From Chloroflexota bacterium (lineage in GTDB: Bacteria; Chloroflexota; Anaerolineae; Anaerolineales; UBA11858), in the NCBI GenBank assembly GCA_003513015.1, contig DOTA01000398.1:1-15316 (forward strand): a stretch of DNA of 15,316 nucleotides. The letters are read 5' to 3'. A program made the position numbers and the translations under genes. Below are positions 6,602 through 14,054 of this stretch, one piece after another (within the stretch, counting starts at the first letter, position 1; every line of letters starts with the position of its first letter). The notes under the pieces are model-generated. The model saw nothing but the letters and a program-made list of their open reading frames with translations, did no database searches and had not been told where the DNA came from.

Positions 6602-7222
6602 TTATAGCGTTTGCGCCCCATCCGGAAAGAGCCGCCGGAAGTGGCTGCCAATCAGCGCTACTGCCTGGGCGATCAAAGCCCGATTTTCCTCGGTTTGATG
6701 CCAGCGGCTGGCTCCCGAAGAATGGGGCAGCGGCACCACCCAACTTGCCTCAACTTGTTTTTGGGTGCCGATAATCTCGGTTAACTTCATCCCGCGGGGA
6801 TAAAACAACTCAATCGCCAGCTTGCCAATCGGGATAATCAACGCCGGGCGCACCAATTCGATTTCGCGCGCCAAAAATGGGTGACACAAGGTTTGCTCCG
6901 CCCGCGAAGGCACCCGATCTCCGCTGCCTCCTTTGGCACGCCCGGGATAACACTTTGTCACCGCGGTCATATACTGCGTACTGCGGAACCATTGCTCCTC
7001 GATCCCGGCTTCGGCCAGCCATTGAAACAAACGTTGCCCGCTGCCCGCATTAAAGGGCCGCTTCGCCTCCACCTCCGTGATGCCTGGAGCTTGCCCAATC
7101 GTCATCATTTTGGCGCTCAAGCGTCCGGCTACCACCGCGGGTGGCGTGACGTCATAACCGGCATCCACGCACTGGCGGCAAGCGCGCATCTCGGCCTGCA
7201 ATAGCTGAATGGCATCACTCAT
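6602..7222 (-). CDS. 4Fe-4S uracil-DNA glycosylase superfamily protein
   Basis: A 206-residue protein predicted to remove uracil from DNA, leaving an abasic site for base excision repair. Cys15 and Cys18 (CRQC), Cys91 (TKCYPG) and Cys113 (TLCHPF) match the four iron-sulfur ligands of family 4 enzymes. Motif 1 is GQAPG (43-47), where family 4 usually has GEAPG. Motif 2 is LPHSSGAS (165-172), where HPSP is usual, so subfamily and substrate range are uncertain. An upstream in-frame ATG at 7252 would add ten residues, but the ATG at 7222 has GGAGG seven bases before it and overlaps the stop of the upstream gene as ATGA. That overlap suggests translational coupling to the endonuclease IV-like gene. 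It is the last gene before the terminator. Confidence 0.88.
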   Translation of the reverse strand: MSDAIQLLQAEMRACRQCVDAGYDVTPPAVVAGRLSAKMMTIGQAPGITEVEAKRPFNAGSGQRLFQWLAEAGIEEQWFRSTQYMTAVTKCYPGRAKGGSGDRVPSRAEQTLCHPFLAREIELVRPALIIPIGKLAIELFYPRGMKLTEIIGTQKQVEASWVVPLPHSSGASRWHQTEENRALIAQAVALIGSHFRRLFPDGAQTL

Positions 7223-8070
7223 GCTTGCCCCTCCCCGCTGGCCTCCTGCCATTTTTGGCGGATCACCAGGGCATCCTCCTCCAAGACAGGACTCTCACAA
7301 ACGATCCGGCCCCCACACTCAAATTCCAGGAGAACGGAGAGCAGCGCCGCCAGATTGAAATCAGATTCCCGAATGGGCAGATGTTCCTTCTCCCCCTTCG
7401 GGGTGTACTCAATCCCTGAAAGGTGAATGTGCAGATTTTTGAGGGATTCTGACCCCAAAGCCTGAGCATAGGCCTCCAGGGAACCCCGCCATTCCTCGAC
7501 GGAATTCATACTGCCATCGCCGGGGCGGGCGTGCAGATGCGCGAAATCTAAGCAAGGCTCCACCCCTGGGAGGGCTTTGCCCATCGCCAGGGTATCATCC
7601 AACGAACCTAGCATGGCCGATTTTCCCATGGTTTCAGGCCGCAAAATTACCGGATTGCCCGCGGCGCGTAGGTCATCCAGGCAACCCGCTAGCCTTTCAA
7701 TCACCAGGGGCAGTACCTCTGCAGCGGGCTGGCCGAAATACGAACCGGGGTGGAAGATAATATCCGTTGCCCCCGCCAGATTGCCAAAATGAGCCGCATC
7801 CATCAGGCGCTGGCGCGATTTGGGCCACTCTTCCGCATCAGCATTCAGATTGATGTAATAAGGTGCATGCACGCTGAGGGCGACATCATTCTCAGCGGCG
7901 GCGGATTGGATGGCGGCACAGGTTTCCTCAGAAACGCGCACCGAACGCACCCAGCCCAATTCCAGGGCGGAGAGTTCCAGTTCGGCGAGACGCAGCACAG
8001 CCCCAACGCTGCCGCCGGGCTTTTTAGGGGTCGAGAGGGGGGAACCCACGGTTCCAAAACGAAATGACAT
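7219..8070 (-). CDS. Endonuclease IV-like TIM-barrel protein (AP endonuclease family 2)
   Basis: This 283-residue protein resembles the Nfo/xylose-isomerase-like barrel. Metal-ligand candidates fall at the expected places: His68 (SVHAP), His107 (FHPGS), Glu146 (RPETMG), Asp175 and His178 (DFAHLH), His214/His216 (HIHLSG), Glu228 and His230 (KGEKEH), and Glu259 (CESP). Canonical endonuclease IV uses nine such residues to bind three zinc ions and nick DNA at abasic sites. An Asp of the family's DxH pair seems to be Glu228 here. The start ATG has AGGAG five bases upstream. The gene overlaps the glycosylase gene downstream by ATGA, which fits a role in the same repair pathway. A sugar-isomerase-like function cannot be excluded, because the fold is shared. 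Confidence 0.8.
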   Translation of the reverse strand: MSFRFGTVGSPLSTPKKPGGSVGAVLRLAELELSALELGWVRSVRVSEETCAAIQSAAAENDVALSVHAPYYINLNADAEEWPKSRQRLMDAAHFGNLAGATDIIFHPGSYFGQPAAEVLPLVIERLAGCLDDLRAAGNPVILRPETMGKSAMLGSLDDTLAMGKALPGVEPCLDFAHLHARPGDGSMNSVEEWRGSLEAYAQALGSESLKNLHIHLSGIEYTPKGEKEHLPIRESDFNLAALLSVLLEFECGGRIVCESPVLEEDALVIRQKWQEASGEGQA

Positions 8071-8081
8071 AAAATCTCCTG

Positions 8082-8137
8082 TATCAATAAATAGCTACAA
8101 GTTTCAAGTTGCATACGCCAAGCTTCAAAAAGCAAGT
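8082..8137 (-). repeat. Seven-base-phased degenerate repeat
   Basis: Read on the minus strand, eight consecutive heptamers begin at 8137, 8130, 8123, 8116, 8109, 8102, 8095 and 8088. The clearest are ACTTGCT, GCTTGGC, ACTTGAA and ACTTGTA, consensus roughly RCTTGNA; the last two units are degenerate. The array starts inside the last codons of the lipid kinase gene and ends at the Shine-Dalgarno of the endonuclease IV-like gene. A similar array lies at 11997-12024. Confidence 0.55.
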
Positions 8138-8511
8138 ATCCAACGCAATTTTTCCCACAAGGGCGGGCCGAAGATCAGCAAACCAACCAGCACCGAGGCG
8201 GCCGCGGCAATTAACACCGCCGCGGCTCCCACATCTTTGCCGACTTTGGCGAGGTGATTTTGCTGCGGGCTGGCCAAATCCACGATGGCTTCCAAGGCGG
8301 TATTGAAGAATTCAGCGGCCCAAACCATGGCAATGGCTAAAATGATCACAGCCCAATCGCGGGCTGTGATTTGCAGCCACAGCCCTACAATCACCACAAC
8401 CACGCTGACAACCGCGTGTAGCCAGGCGTTTTGCTGGGTGCGGATGACATACCACCAGCCTTCGAAGGCATAGTGAAAGGAGCGGGCGCGCGAGCGCAAG
8501 AATTCAATCAT
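8125..8511 (-). CDS. dgkA: DgkA-type diacylglycerol/undecaprenol kinase
   Basis: A 128-residue integral membrane kinase, the usual size for the family, which phosphorylates diacylglycerol or, in many Gram-positives, undecaprenol. The diagnostic stretch is AEFFNTALEAIVD (66-78), with Glu67 and Asn70-Thr71 in the active site, followed by HLAKVGKDVGAAAV (86-99). Membrane segments lie at about 30-48, 52-68 and 95-115. The ATG at 8511 follows the ybeY stop by 21 bp and lacks a clear Shine-Dalgarno, so translation may be coupled. The final codons overlap the heptad array. The preferred lipid cannot be told from sequence. Confidence 0.9.
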   Translation of the reverse strand: MIEFLRSRARSFHYAFEGWWYVIRTQQNAWLHAVVSVVVVIVGLWLQITARDWAVIILAIAMVWAAEFFNTALEAIVDLASPQQNHLAKVGKDVGAAAVLIAAAASVLVGLLIFGPPLWEKLRWILAF

Positions 8512-8532
8512 GAGAAAAGCGATTGAAATGGT

Positions 8533-8994
8533 TCATTCATCCCCGGTGATTGGGAGGTTTTCTAAGCCCAACTGGCGCAAAATTTCGCTTTGGGCAGACC
8601 ACATTCGGGCTTTTTCTGCGGGGTCAGCGTGGTCGTGCCCTAAAAGGTGCAAAACCCCATGCGTCACCAGTAATTGCAATTCGGCGATGGTAGCATGCCC
8701 GGCCGCGGCGGCTTGAGCCTCTGCGCGCTCGAACGAAATGAGGATGTCACCCAAATAGGGCAAGTCACTTTCGGGATCGGTGAAATCCGCGGGGAAGGAA
8801 AGCACATCGGTAGAGGCATCAATATCGCGGTAAGCGTGGTTGAGCTGGCGCAACTGCTCATCGTCCGTGATGACAATGGTGAGATCAGCATCTTCGGGAG
8901 CAGATTGCTGCTGTAAGGCTGTTTTAGCAGTTTCTTCCAGGGGCTGAGGAGCTACCAGGGTTTGGTAAGCCTCTATAATTTCCAGTGTGATCAT
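8533..8994 (-). CDS. ybeY: Endoribonuclease YbeY
   Basis: A 153-residue metalloprotein required in many bacteria for 16S rRNA 3'-end maturation and ribosome quality control. The zinc motif HGVLHLLGHDH spans 112-122, with ligands His112, His116 and His122. The conserved NHAYRDIDASTDVLSFP segment (52-68) contains Arg56 of the active site. Length and motif order match the family. Its ATG overlaps the stop of the pgpH gene as ATGA, indicating coupling. In Firmicutes ybeY (yqfG) also sits between yqfF and dgkA, exactly as here. Confidence 0.96.
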   Translation of the reverse strand: MITLEIIEAYQTLVAPQPLEETAKTALQQQSAPEDADLTIVITDDEQLRQLNHAYRDIDASTDVLSFPADFTDPESDLPYLGDILISFERAEAQAAAAGHATIAELQLLVTHGVLHLLGHDHADPAEKARMWSAQSEILRQLGLENLPITGDE

Positions 8995-11168
8995 CGTCTT
9001 TGCTCTATTTCTATAGAAGATTGTTCCGACTGAGGTTCTTGATCCTCTTCGGGTAATTCTGCCGGTCTCCAGGCCAACAATGGATTAGGGCGAGTAGGCG
9101 CATCAAAAGTGGGGTATTCCACCCGCGGGTGATATATGCCTTTGAGGGTAGCCGTATAGGTGTTGATGATGATATCGAGGTCTTGCAGGGTCAGATCGGT
9201 TTGGTCGAGCTGCCCGCTGTCAACTCGCTTTTCAACGGTATCTTTAATGATTTCGCGCAAGGCCTCCACATCGGCGGGGCGTTGGGCACGTACACGGGCC
9301 TCGCAGCCATCGGCCAACATCACCAGGGCAGTTTCGCGAGATTGTGGGCGCGGCCCAGGGTAGCGAAAAAATTCTTTGTCCAACTTGCTGGCATCGCCAT
9401 CGACCAGTTTTAGGGCTTGAGTCCACTGGTAGTAGGTGATCATATCGCCATGATGCTCGGAAATGAAATCCAAGATGCGCTTGGGCAGCTTGTTTTTGCG
9501 GGCCAGTTCCAAACCATCGGTAACGTGGCTGATGATGATGGCGGCGCTTTCAACCGGGTCGAGGTCTTCATGGGTGTTAATTTGCCCGGGGGCTTGGTTT
9601 TCAATAAAAAATTGAGGGTTGATGGTTTTACCGACATCGTGATAGAGCGTTCCCACCCGAGTCAACAGGCTATTAGCCCCAATCGCTTCGGCGGCTTGTT
9701 CGGCCAGGTTGGCAACTTGCAAACTGTGCTGGTAAGTGCCGGGGGCATGGTGCATTAAGTATGAAAGCAGGGGGTGATCGGGGCGAGAGAGTTCCAGCAG
9801 TTGCAAGGGAGTGATCTGCCCCAGTAACGGAGCCAGCAAAAATTGCAGAAGCACCGAAAAACCGGAAACCAACACGCCGTTCAGCAGCGAAAAACCGGCC
9901 AAGCGCGCCAGCATCATCCAATCAGGTTCGGCTTGTGGCAGCAGATAGGCTACCAGCACAGCCGCACCAGCAACCGCAACCGTAATTCCGCTCCAAACGT
10001 AGGCGGTGATGCGTTGCTCACGTTTGGGAATCAAGACGCCATACATGCTGGCAACGATGTAATACAAACTGAGTTCAAAAGAGACGGAATGCCCGTAAAC
10101 GCTGAGCAACGTCAAAGGGATGACAGTAACAATGGCTAATTCAGTACCGAAAAGTCCAGAAACAACCAGGGCGTAGGCCCCCATGGGGTAGATGTAGGGC
10201 AGCACTTCGTGAAGCGGCAAAATAAAGCGGGCACCCACCAAAAATGCCAGGAATAAACCGGTCAGGATCAGCAATTTGCGACCATCGGCCGTTAATTCAG
10301 AATGCCGCCTTAAGTAAAGCAAAATGAGGCCGGCACACAAAATAACGATCAGGCCGTCCGCGGCATAATCTTGCCAGCGGGTTTCGGTTTGGGCCAAGCC
10401 CAAATGTTGCAAGGCTTCGATTTCTGTTTCGGTGACACGCTGGCCGCGACGCACCACGGTTTCACCAGTGGCATACGTCACATTGTAGGGTTCAACCGCA
10501 GCAATGGCTTGCTGGCGGGCTGCTTCTGTAAGGCTTTCGCTGTAAAAACTATTGGGAACGATAAAAGCCGCCACCAGTTCCGCTACGATGGCAGCCTGAT
10601 CTTCGGGGAGTGAAAGGCTGACCAGATTTGGCACGCTGCGGCGCGTATCTTCAACCTGATCTTCTCGGATGGTGTTACGCATAACGCGCTCTAACACAAC
10701 CAGGGATTCTTGCTGTACCGCCTGCCAGCGGGATTCGCTCAAATTTAGAATGGCTTCCGCAGTCCCCTGGCTGAGTTGCACGCTCTGAAGTGCAGCAAGA
10801 TCAGCCAATTTTTGATCAAAAGAAGCAAAGGTATCTGCGCGCACGCTAGAGATGTAGGTCAGCGCGGCGCGCATCTGATCCAATTGCTGGCGGGCCTGGC
10901 TGGTATCCGGCACGGTATAACGCGGCGACACCAGAGCGGCCGCGGTTTCTCGTCGCCGCTCGGTCAGCACATCACTGGTGTAGCTGATTGCAAAAGGGGC
11001 CAAGATTTCCTGGTTGGAAACATCCCCCACTTGTAAATCCGTCGCCGTTGGCGCGGTGGAAATCGAAACAACTACCGCTAACCAGATTGCGGCCATCACA
11101 ACCACGAACAGTAAAAACAAAAATAGCGCGTATCTGATACGGGCTGTTTTTGAAACGATGGCAGACAT
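8991..11168 (-). CDS. pgpH: 7TM HD-domain phosphodiesterase, PgpH/YqfF type
   Basis: A 725-residue membrane enzyme of the family that degrades cyclic di-AMP. It has an N-terminal membrane segment (about 13-35), an extracytoplasmic domain (about 36-268, 7TMR-HDED type, with coiled-coil-like stretches and the TYATGETVVRRGQRVTETEI segment), about seven membrane segments (about 270-450), and a cytosolic HD domain (about 472-625). Metal ligands are visible as His481, His510-Asp511 (YHDVGK), His548, His572 or 573, and Asp620. The C-terminal tail (about 685-725) is charged and probably disordered. The ATG overlaps the yqeY stop as TAATG, and the gene overlaps ybeY downstream. Cyclic di-AMP activity is known for Listeria PgpH; for this protein it is inferred. 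Confidence 0.92.
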   Translation of the reverse strand: MSAIVSKTARIRYALFLFLLFVVVMAAIWLAVVVSISTAPTATDLQVGDVSNQEILAPFAISYTSDVLTERRRETAAALVSPRYTVPDTSQARQQLDQMRAALTYISSVRADTFASFDQKLADLAALQSVQLSQGTAEAILNLSESRWQAVQQESLVVLERVMRNTIREDQVEDTRRSVPNLVSLSLPEDQAAIVAELVAAFIVPNSFYSESLTEAARQQAIAAVEPYNVTYATGETVVRRGQRVTETEIEALQHLGLAQTETRWQDYAADGLIVILCAGLILLYLRRHSELTADGRKLLILTGLFLAFLVGARFILPLHEVLPYIYPMGAYALVVSGLFGTELAIVTVIPLTLLSVYGHSVSFELSLYYIVASMYGVLIPKREQRITAYVWSGITVAVAGAAVLVAYLLPQAEPDWMMLARLAGFSLLNGVLVSGFSVLLQFLLAPLLGQITPLQLLELSRPDHPLLSYLMHHAPGTYQHSLQVANLAEQAAEAIGANSLLTRVGTLYHDVGKTINPQFFIENQAPGQINTHEDLDPVESAAIIISHVTDGLELARKNKLPKRILDFISEHHGDMITYYQWTQALKLVDGDASKLDKEFFRYPGPRPQSRETALVMLADGCEARVRAQRPADVEALREIIKDTVEKRVDSGQLDQTDLTLQDLDIIINTYTATLKGIYHPRVEYPTFDAPTRPNPLLAWRPAELPEEDQEPQSEQSSIEIEQRR

Positions 11169-11611
11169 TACCCCAACAATCGCCGCACGACCTGATTGAC
11201 TTCTTTGCCATCGGCGCGGCCTCGAACTTTGGGCATCACAGCTTGCATCACCTGCCCCATCTCACGCGGGGAAGTGGCCCCCACTTCGGTGATGGTTTCC
11301 CGCACAATGCGCTCTAACTCTTCGGCGGAAAGCGCCTGGGGCAAATAACCCTCCAAAACCGCAATTTCAGCGTTAGCCTCGGCAATCAAATCAGCTCGCC
11401 CAGCCTGTTCAGCCCCCTCGATGGTTTCATAGCGTGATTTAACTTCTTTTTGCAAAATTGCCAAAACATCGACTTCATCCAAGGCTGCTCTTTTGTCGAT
11501 CTCAGTGTTTTTGATGGCGGCCAGCGCCATGCGCAAGGTACGTTTGCGCAATTCATCTTTGGCGCGCATGGCATCTTTCAAATCTTCAGATAGTTGATCT
11601 TTGGTATTCAT
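11168..11611 (-). CDS. yqeY: YqeY-family protein (GatB/YqeY domain)
   Basis: A 147-residue, mostly helical protein covering the full YqeY family: the N-terminus KDAMRAKDELRKRTLRMAL, the middle KEVKSRYETIEGAEQAGR, and the C-terminal LEGYLPQALS to GKEVNQVVRRLL. The C-terminal part is related to the tRNA-binding tail of the GatB amidotransferase subunit. Its exact role is not established; a tRNA-amidotransferase-like interaction is usually proposed. The ATG is preceded six bases upstream by TATAAT and has no Shine-Dalgarno, so a leaderless mRNA may start here within the operon. Its stop overlaps the pgpH start (TAATG). Confidence 0.93.
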   Translation of the reverse strand: MNTKDQLSEDLKDAMRAKDELRKRTLRMALAAIKNTEIDKRAALDEVDVLAILQKEVKSRYETIEGAEQAGRADLIAEANAEIAVLEGYLPQALSAEELERIVRETITEVGATSPREMGQVMQAVMPKVRGRADGKEVNQVVRRLLG

Positions 11612-11617
11612 AGCGCA

Positions 11618-11623
11618 ATTATA
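11618..11623 (-). promoter_or_regulatory. Leaderless-type -10 box before yqeY
   Basis: A perfect TATAAT on the minus strand, part of GAGTATAAT, lies six bases before the yqeY ATG in the 24-bp gap after the HIT gene. No good -35 hexamer is visible 16-18 bases upstream, where the HIT coding end lies. The element and spacing match those before the PpiC-like gene, which raises confidence. Confidence 0.5.
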
Positions 11624-11635
11624 CTCTCTGGGAGA

Positions 11636-11986
11636 CTAACCCATGGGATGGCGCATACGCTGCCCACCCAAAAGGTGCAAATGCAAATGGAAAACTTCTT
11701 GCCCACCATCGGGGCCAGTATTGATAATCAGACGGTAACCCGACTCGGCGATGCCCTCAGCCTTGGCGATTTGTTTGGCCGCGGTGAAGAGATGCCCCAT
11801 CAAGCCTTCATCCGCCTCGGTCACATCATTCACCGAAGAAATATGCCGGTTTGGGATAATCAGCACATGCGTAGGCGCAGCCGGGTGGATATCGCGGAAG
11901 GCAGTCACCTGTTCGTCGCGGTAAACCTGCGTGCTGGGGATTTCCCCAGCCAGAATTTTGCAGAAAATGCAATCGGTTTTATTCAT
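11636..11986 (-). CDS. hinT: HIT-family nucleotide hydrolase (HinT-like)
   Basis: A 116-residue histidine-triad protein; HinT-like members hydrolyse AMP-lysine and related purine phosphoramidates. The triad HLHLH spans 100-104 ([13 protein letters not shown]), with Asn89 ([12 protein letters not shown]) of the active site. Cys6 and Cys9 (CIFCKI) fit the N-terminal zinc site of many members. The frame is open further upstream, but the ATG at 11986 has GGAG six bases before it and gives the usual family length; the ATG at 11998 overlaps that ribosome site and is less likely. It lies between mtaB and yqeY, a position common in Clostridia and relatives. Confidence 0.93.
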   Translation of the reverse strand: MNKTDCIFCKILAGEIPSTQVYRDEQVTAFRDIHPAAPTHVLIIPNRHISSVNDVTEADEGLMGHLFTAAKQIAKAEGIAESGYRLIINTGPDGGQEVFHLHLHLLGGQRMRHPMG

Positions 11987-11996
11987 TTGAGTCTCC

Positions 11997-12024
11997 ATAT
12001 TGAAACAAGCTACAAACTGCAAGC
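11997..12024 (-). repeat. Second seven-base-phased repeat
   Basis: On the minus strand the heptamers GCTTGCA, GTTTGTA and GCTTGTT are in tandem, beginning at 12024, 12017 and 12010, followed by a degenerate unit ending at the ribosome site of the HIT gene. The consensus RYTTGNN is like the array at 8082-8137, again just before a start codon. Confidence 0.5.
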
Positions 12025-12046
12025 CACCAGCGGTGGGTGAACTTGC
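12019..12046 (-). other. Imperfect hairpin at the end of mtaB
   Basis: On the minus strand GCAAG (12046-12042) pairs with CTTGC (12023-12019), and inside it CCACC (12036-12032) pairs with GGTGG (12028-12024) around a GCT loop. A bulge of about five bases interrupts the 5' side. It starts at the last base of the mtaB stop. No proper U-tract follows, so it is more likely an mRNA-stability or processing hairpin than a terminator. Confidence 0.35.
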
Positions 12047-13320
12047 TACCCAATCACGCCGACCAAACCACCTTCTCCCACCGCCGTCAAACGCACCGGC
12101 GTAATCACATTCCACAACTGCCGGGGAGCCTGAGCCGTCACCCGCAAATAATTATCCGTCAAACCACTGACCTCCCAGGCCTGCGGGCTGAGGGGGGTAG
12201 CCGATTCCCACAAAACGGAGAGGTCTGTTCCCACGAAGCGCTCCCGGTAATCCGCCTCGGCCTGCTCGAACACCGCTCGCATGGCCGCATTACGCGCCTT
12301 ACGCTCGGCTAACGGCACTTGCCCGGGCATTTTGGCGGCAGCTGTGCCCGGTCGAGCCGAATACGTGAACACATGCCCGCCCGCAAACTTCATCTGACGC
12401 GCAAAATTCAGGCTCTCAGCGAATTCCGCCTCGGTTTCGCCGGGGAAACCAGTAATCACATCAGTGGTGATGGCCACCTCAGGGATGTGCTGACGCGCTG
12501 CCGCCACTAACTGGGCAAAACTTTCCGGGGTGGTTTTGCGAGCCATGCGCCTGAGGATGGCCGCGCTTCCCGATTGCAGGGGCAGATGTAAATGTCGGGC
12601 AAGGCGAGAATCCCGCCAAAGGGAGAAAAAATCACCTTCGAGATCCCACGGTTCCAGGGATGAAAGCCGCAGCCGGGGGATGGCTGTTTCCGTTAAAATC
12701 AGTTCAACCAAATCCCGCAGGTGGCGCGTACGTTCAAAATCCTGACCCCAAGAGCCGAGGTGCACCCCGGTGAGCACGATCTCCTGTGCGCCCCCCGCAA
12801 GTGCGGCGCGGATGTCGGCTAAAATCGCCTCGGTTGGCAGGCTGCGGCCTGCCCCACGCGCCACGGTGGTGATACAAAACGTGCAGCGGTTATCACAGCC
12901 ATCCTGCACTTTGATAAAAGCGCGCGTCCGTGAACGCGCACCCGGCACGGGCTGACGAATTAACGGTTCAAGGTCGAAGGTTTCAGGGGAAATTTGCAAA
13001 ACTTGGGAAACCAGCAAATCTTTGACATCATTGAGCACCACTTGCTGCACGCCCGGCAATGCTAGAGCCCCTTCGGGGTTGAGCGTGGCCCAACAACCGG
13101 TAGCAACCACCTCGCCAGTTCCGGCGCGCGCGGCCCCACGGATTTTCTTGCGAGAATCCGCCGCGGCGGCGGCTGTCACCCCGCAGGTGTTGATCACCGT
13201 CAGATCGGCTTCTGCCGGGTCGGCCACCAAATCATGCCCGGCAACGCGGAACTGCCGGGCATAGGTTTCGATTTCACTCTGGTTGAGGCGGCACCCTATG
13301 GTGTCGAGGTAGATTTTCAT
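12046..13320 (-). CDS. mtaB: tRNA (N6-threonylcarbamoyladenosine) methylthiotransferase MtaB
   Basis: A 424-residue radical-SAM enzyme that adds a methylthio group to t6A37 in ANN-decoding tRNAs. The N-terminal UPF0004 domain carries Cys10 (GCRLNQSE), Cys46 (NTCGVT) and Cys76 (TGCWA), which hold the auxiliary 4Fe-4S cluster. The radical-SAM motif CDNRCTFC (142-149) binds the catalytic cluster, and [13 protein letters not shown] (288-300) is typical of the family. A TRAM-like RNA-binding tail spans about 360-424. The GCRLNQSE start favours MtaB over MiaB or RimO. The ATG follows the lipoprotein stop by 17 bp; no strong Shine-Dalgarno is visible. Confidence 0.95.
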   Translation of the reverse strand: MKIYLDTIGCRLNQSEIETYARQFRVAGHDLVADPAEADLTVINTCGVTAAAAADSRKKIRGAARAGTGEVVATGCWATLNPEGALALPGVQQVVLNDVKDLLVSQVLQISPETFDLEPLIRQPVPGARSRTRAFIKVQDGCDNRCTFCITTVARGAGRSLPTEAILADIRAALAGGAQEIVLTGVHLGSWGQDFERTRHLRDLVELILTETAIPRLRLSSLEPWDLEGDFFSLWRDSRLARHLHLPLQSGSAAILRRMARKTTPESFAQLVAAARQHIPEVAITTDVITGFPGETEAEFAESLNFARQMKFAGGHVFTYSARPGTAAAKMPGQVPLAERKARNAAMRAVFEQAEADYRERFVGTDLSVLWESATPLSPQAWEVSGLTDNYLRVTAQAPRQLWNVITPVRLTAVGEGGLVGVIG

Positions 13321-13337
13321 CGCAGAACGAAGATGGT

Positions 13338-13985
13338 TTAGGGTTGGCGCACCACAAAATTATCAAAGTGAATATCGGTGCCGGGATCATTAAAGGTTCC
13401 GGCCAACAATCCCACATCTCCCGAAGTAAAAGTCGTATCGCTTTCACTGGCAAGTTGGGTGCCATTGGCATACAAGGTCAACGTAGAGCCAACGCAATCT
13501 GCGCGGATGGTGTTGGTGACATTCCCGAGGGTGATGGCATCGGAGGGCATCAATTCTTCTGCCCCCAAAATCGTCTGCTCGCCATCGACCACTTTACCCA
13601 GGCCGTAATAGCCATCACTGCTGATGATAAAGAAATAGAAATTCGACGAATCCTCATAGCGGCAGATCACGCCAAAATCGTTGTCATCGGGGCCGCCTAC
13701 TTTGGTGGCTTCCACCTCAACAATCGTATCAGTAAAGTTCAGGCCGGGGTTAGCCCACACATCAGTGCTGGTGGTATTCACCCAAATGCGGTAAACGCCA
13801 TTGGTGTAATCCGTGAGGCCTTCGTCAACATTCACTTGATCCCAACCACTGGAGTCATCCGAAAAATCATCCTGGAAGAGCACATCCGAAGCCGGGGGTT
13901 CAGTGGGCGTGCTGGTCGATCCACAGGCCAAAGCCGCCAACACAAGGACAGAAATCATTGCCAACAAATACAGTTTCGTTTTCAT
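13338..13985 (-). CDS. Lipoprotein with a lectin/LamG-like domain, function unknown
   Basis: A 215-residue predicted lipoprotein. The signal peptide ends in the lipobox LALAC-like sequence LAALAC with Cys21 lipidated, followed by a short Ser/Thr/Pro linker. Residues about 35-215 begin LFQDDFSDDSSGWDQ and end DIHFDNFVVRQP, a pattern typical of concanavalin-A-like or DUF1080-type beta-sandwich domains, with many Asp and aromatic residues that could bind carbohydrate. Two ATGs lie in tandem; GAGGAG stands two bases before the first (13988) and five before the second (13985), so I chose the second. It lies between a TPR gene and mtaB. Ligand and function are unknown. Confidence 0.82.
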   Translation of the reverse strand: MKTKLYLLAMISVLVLAALACGSTSTPTEPPASDVLFQDDFSDDSSGWDQVNVDEGLTDYTNGVYRIWVNTTSTDVWANPGLNFTDTIVEVEATKVGGPDDNDFGVICRYEDSSNFYFFIISSDGYYGLGKVVDGEQTILGAEELMPSDAITLGNVTNTIRADCVGSTLTLYANGTQLASESDTTFTSGDVGLLAGTFNDPGTDIHFDNFVVRQP

Positions 13986-13994
13986 CATTACTCC

Positions 13995-14033
13995 TCATAT
14001 ATTCAAGACCGGATTTCTCTGAATTTTAGCATA
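13995..14033 (-). promoter_or_regulatory. Possible promoter of the lipoprotein gene
   Basis: In the 66-bp gap after the TPR gene, the minus strand carries an extended -10 sequence TGCTAAAAT (about 14032-14024) followed by a leader with the GAGGAG ribosome site (13996-13991). No strong -35 hexamer is visible, which is tolerated for extended -10 promoters. It could let the lipoprotein-mtaB part of the run be transcribed apart from the TPR gene. Confidence 0.35.
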
Positions 14034-14054
14034 CAGACAGGAATTCGGGCATCC

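Noticed and set aside
11987..12115. Upstream extension of the HIT protein to an ATG at 12115
   Set aside because: It would overlap the mtaB 3' end by about 70 bp, encode a non-family N-terminus and pass through the heptad repeats; the ATG at 11986 has a proper Shine-Dalgarno.
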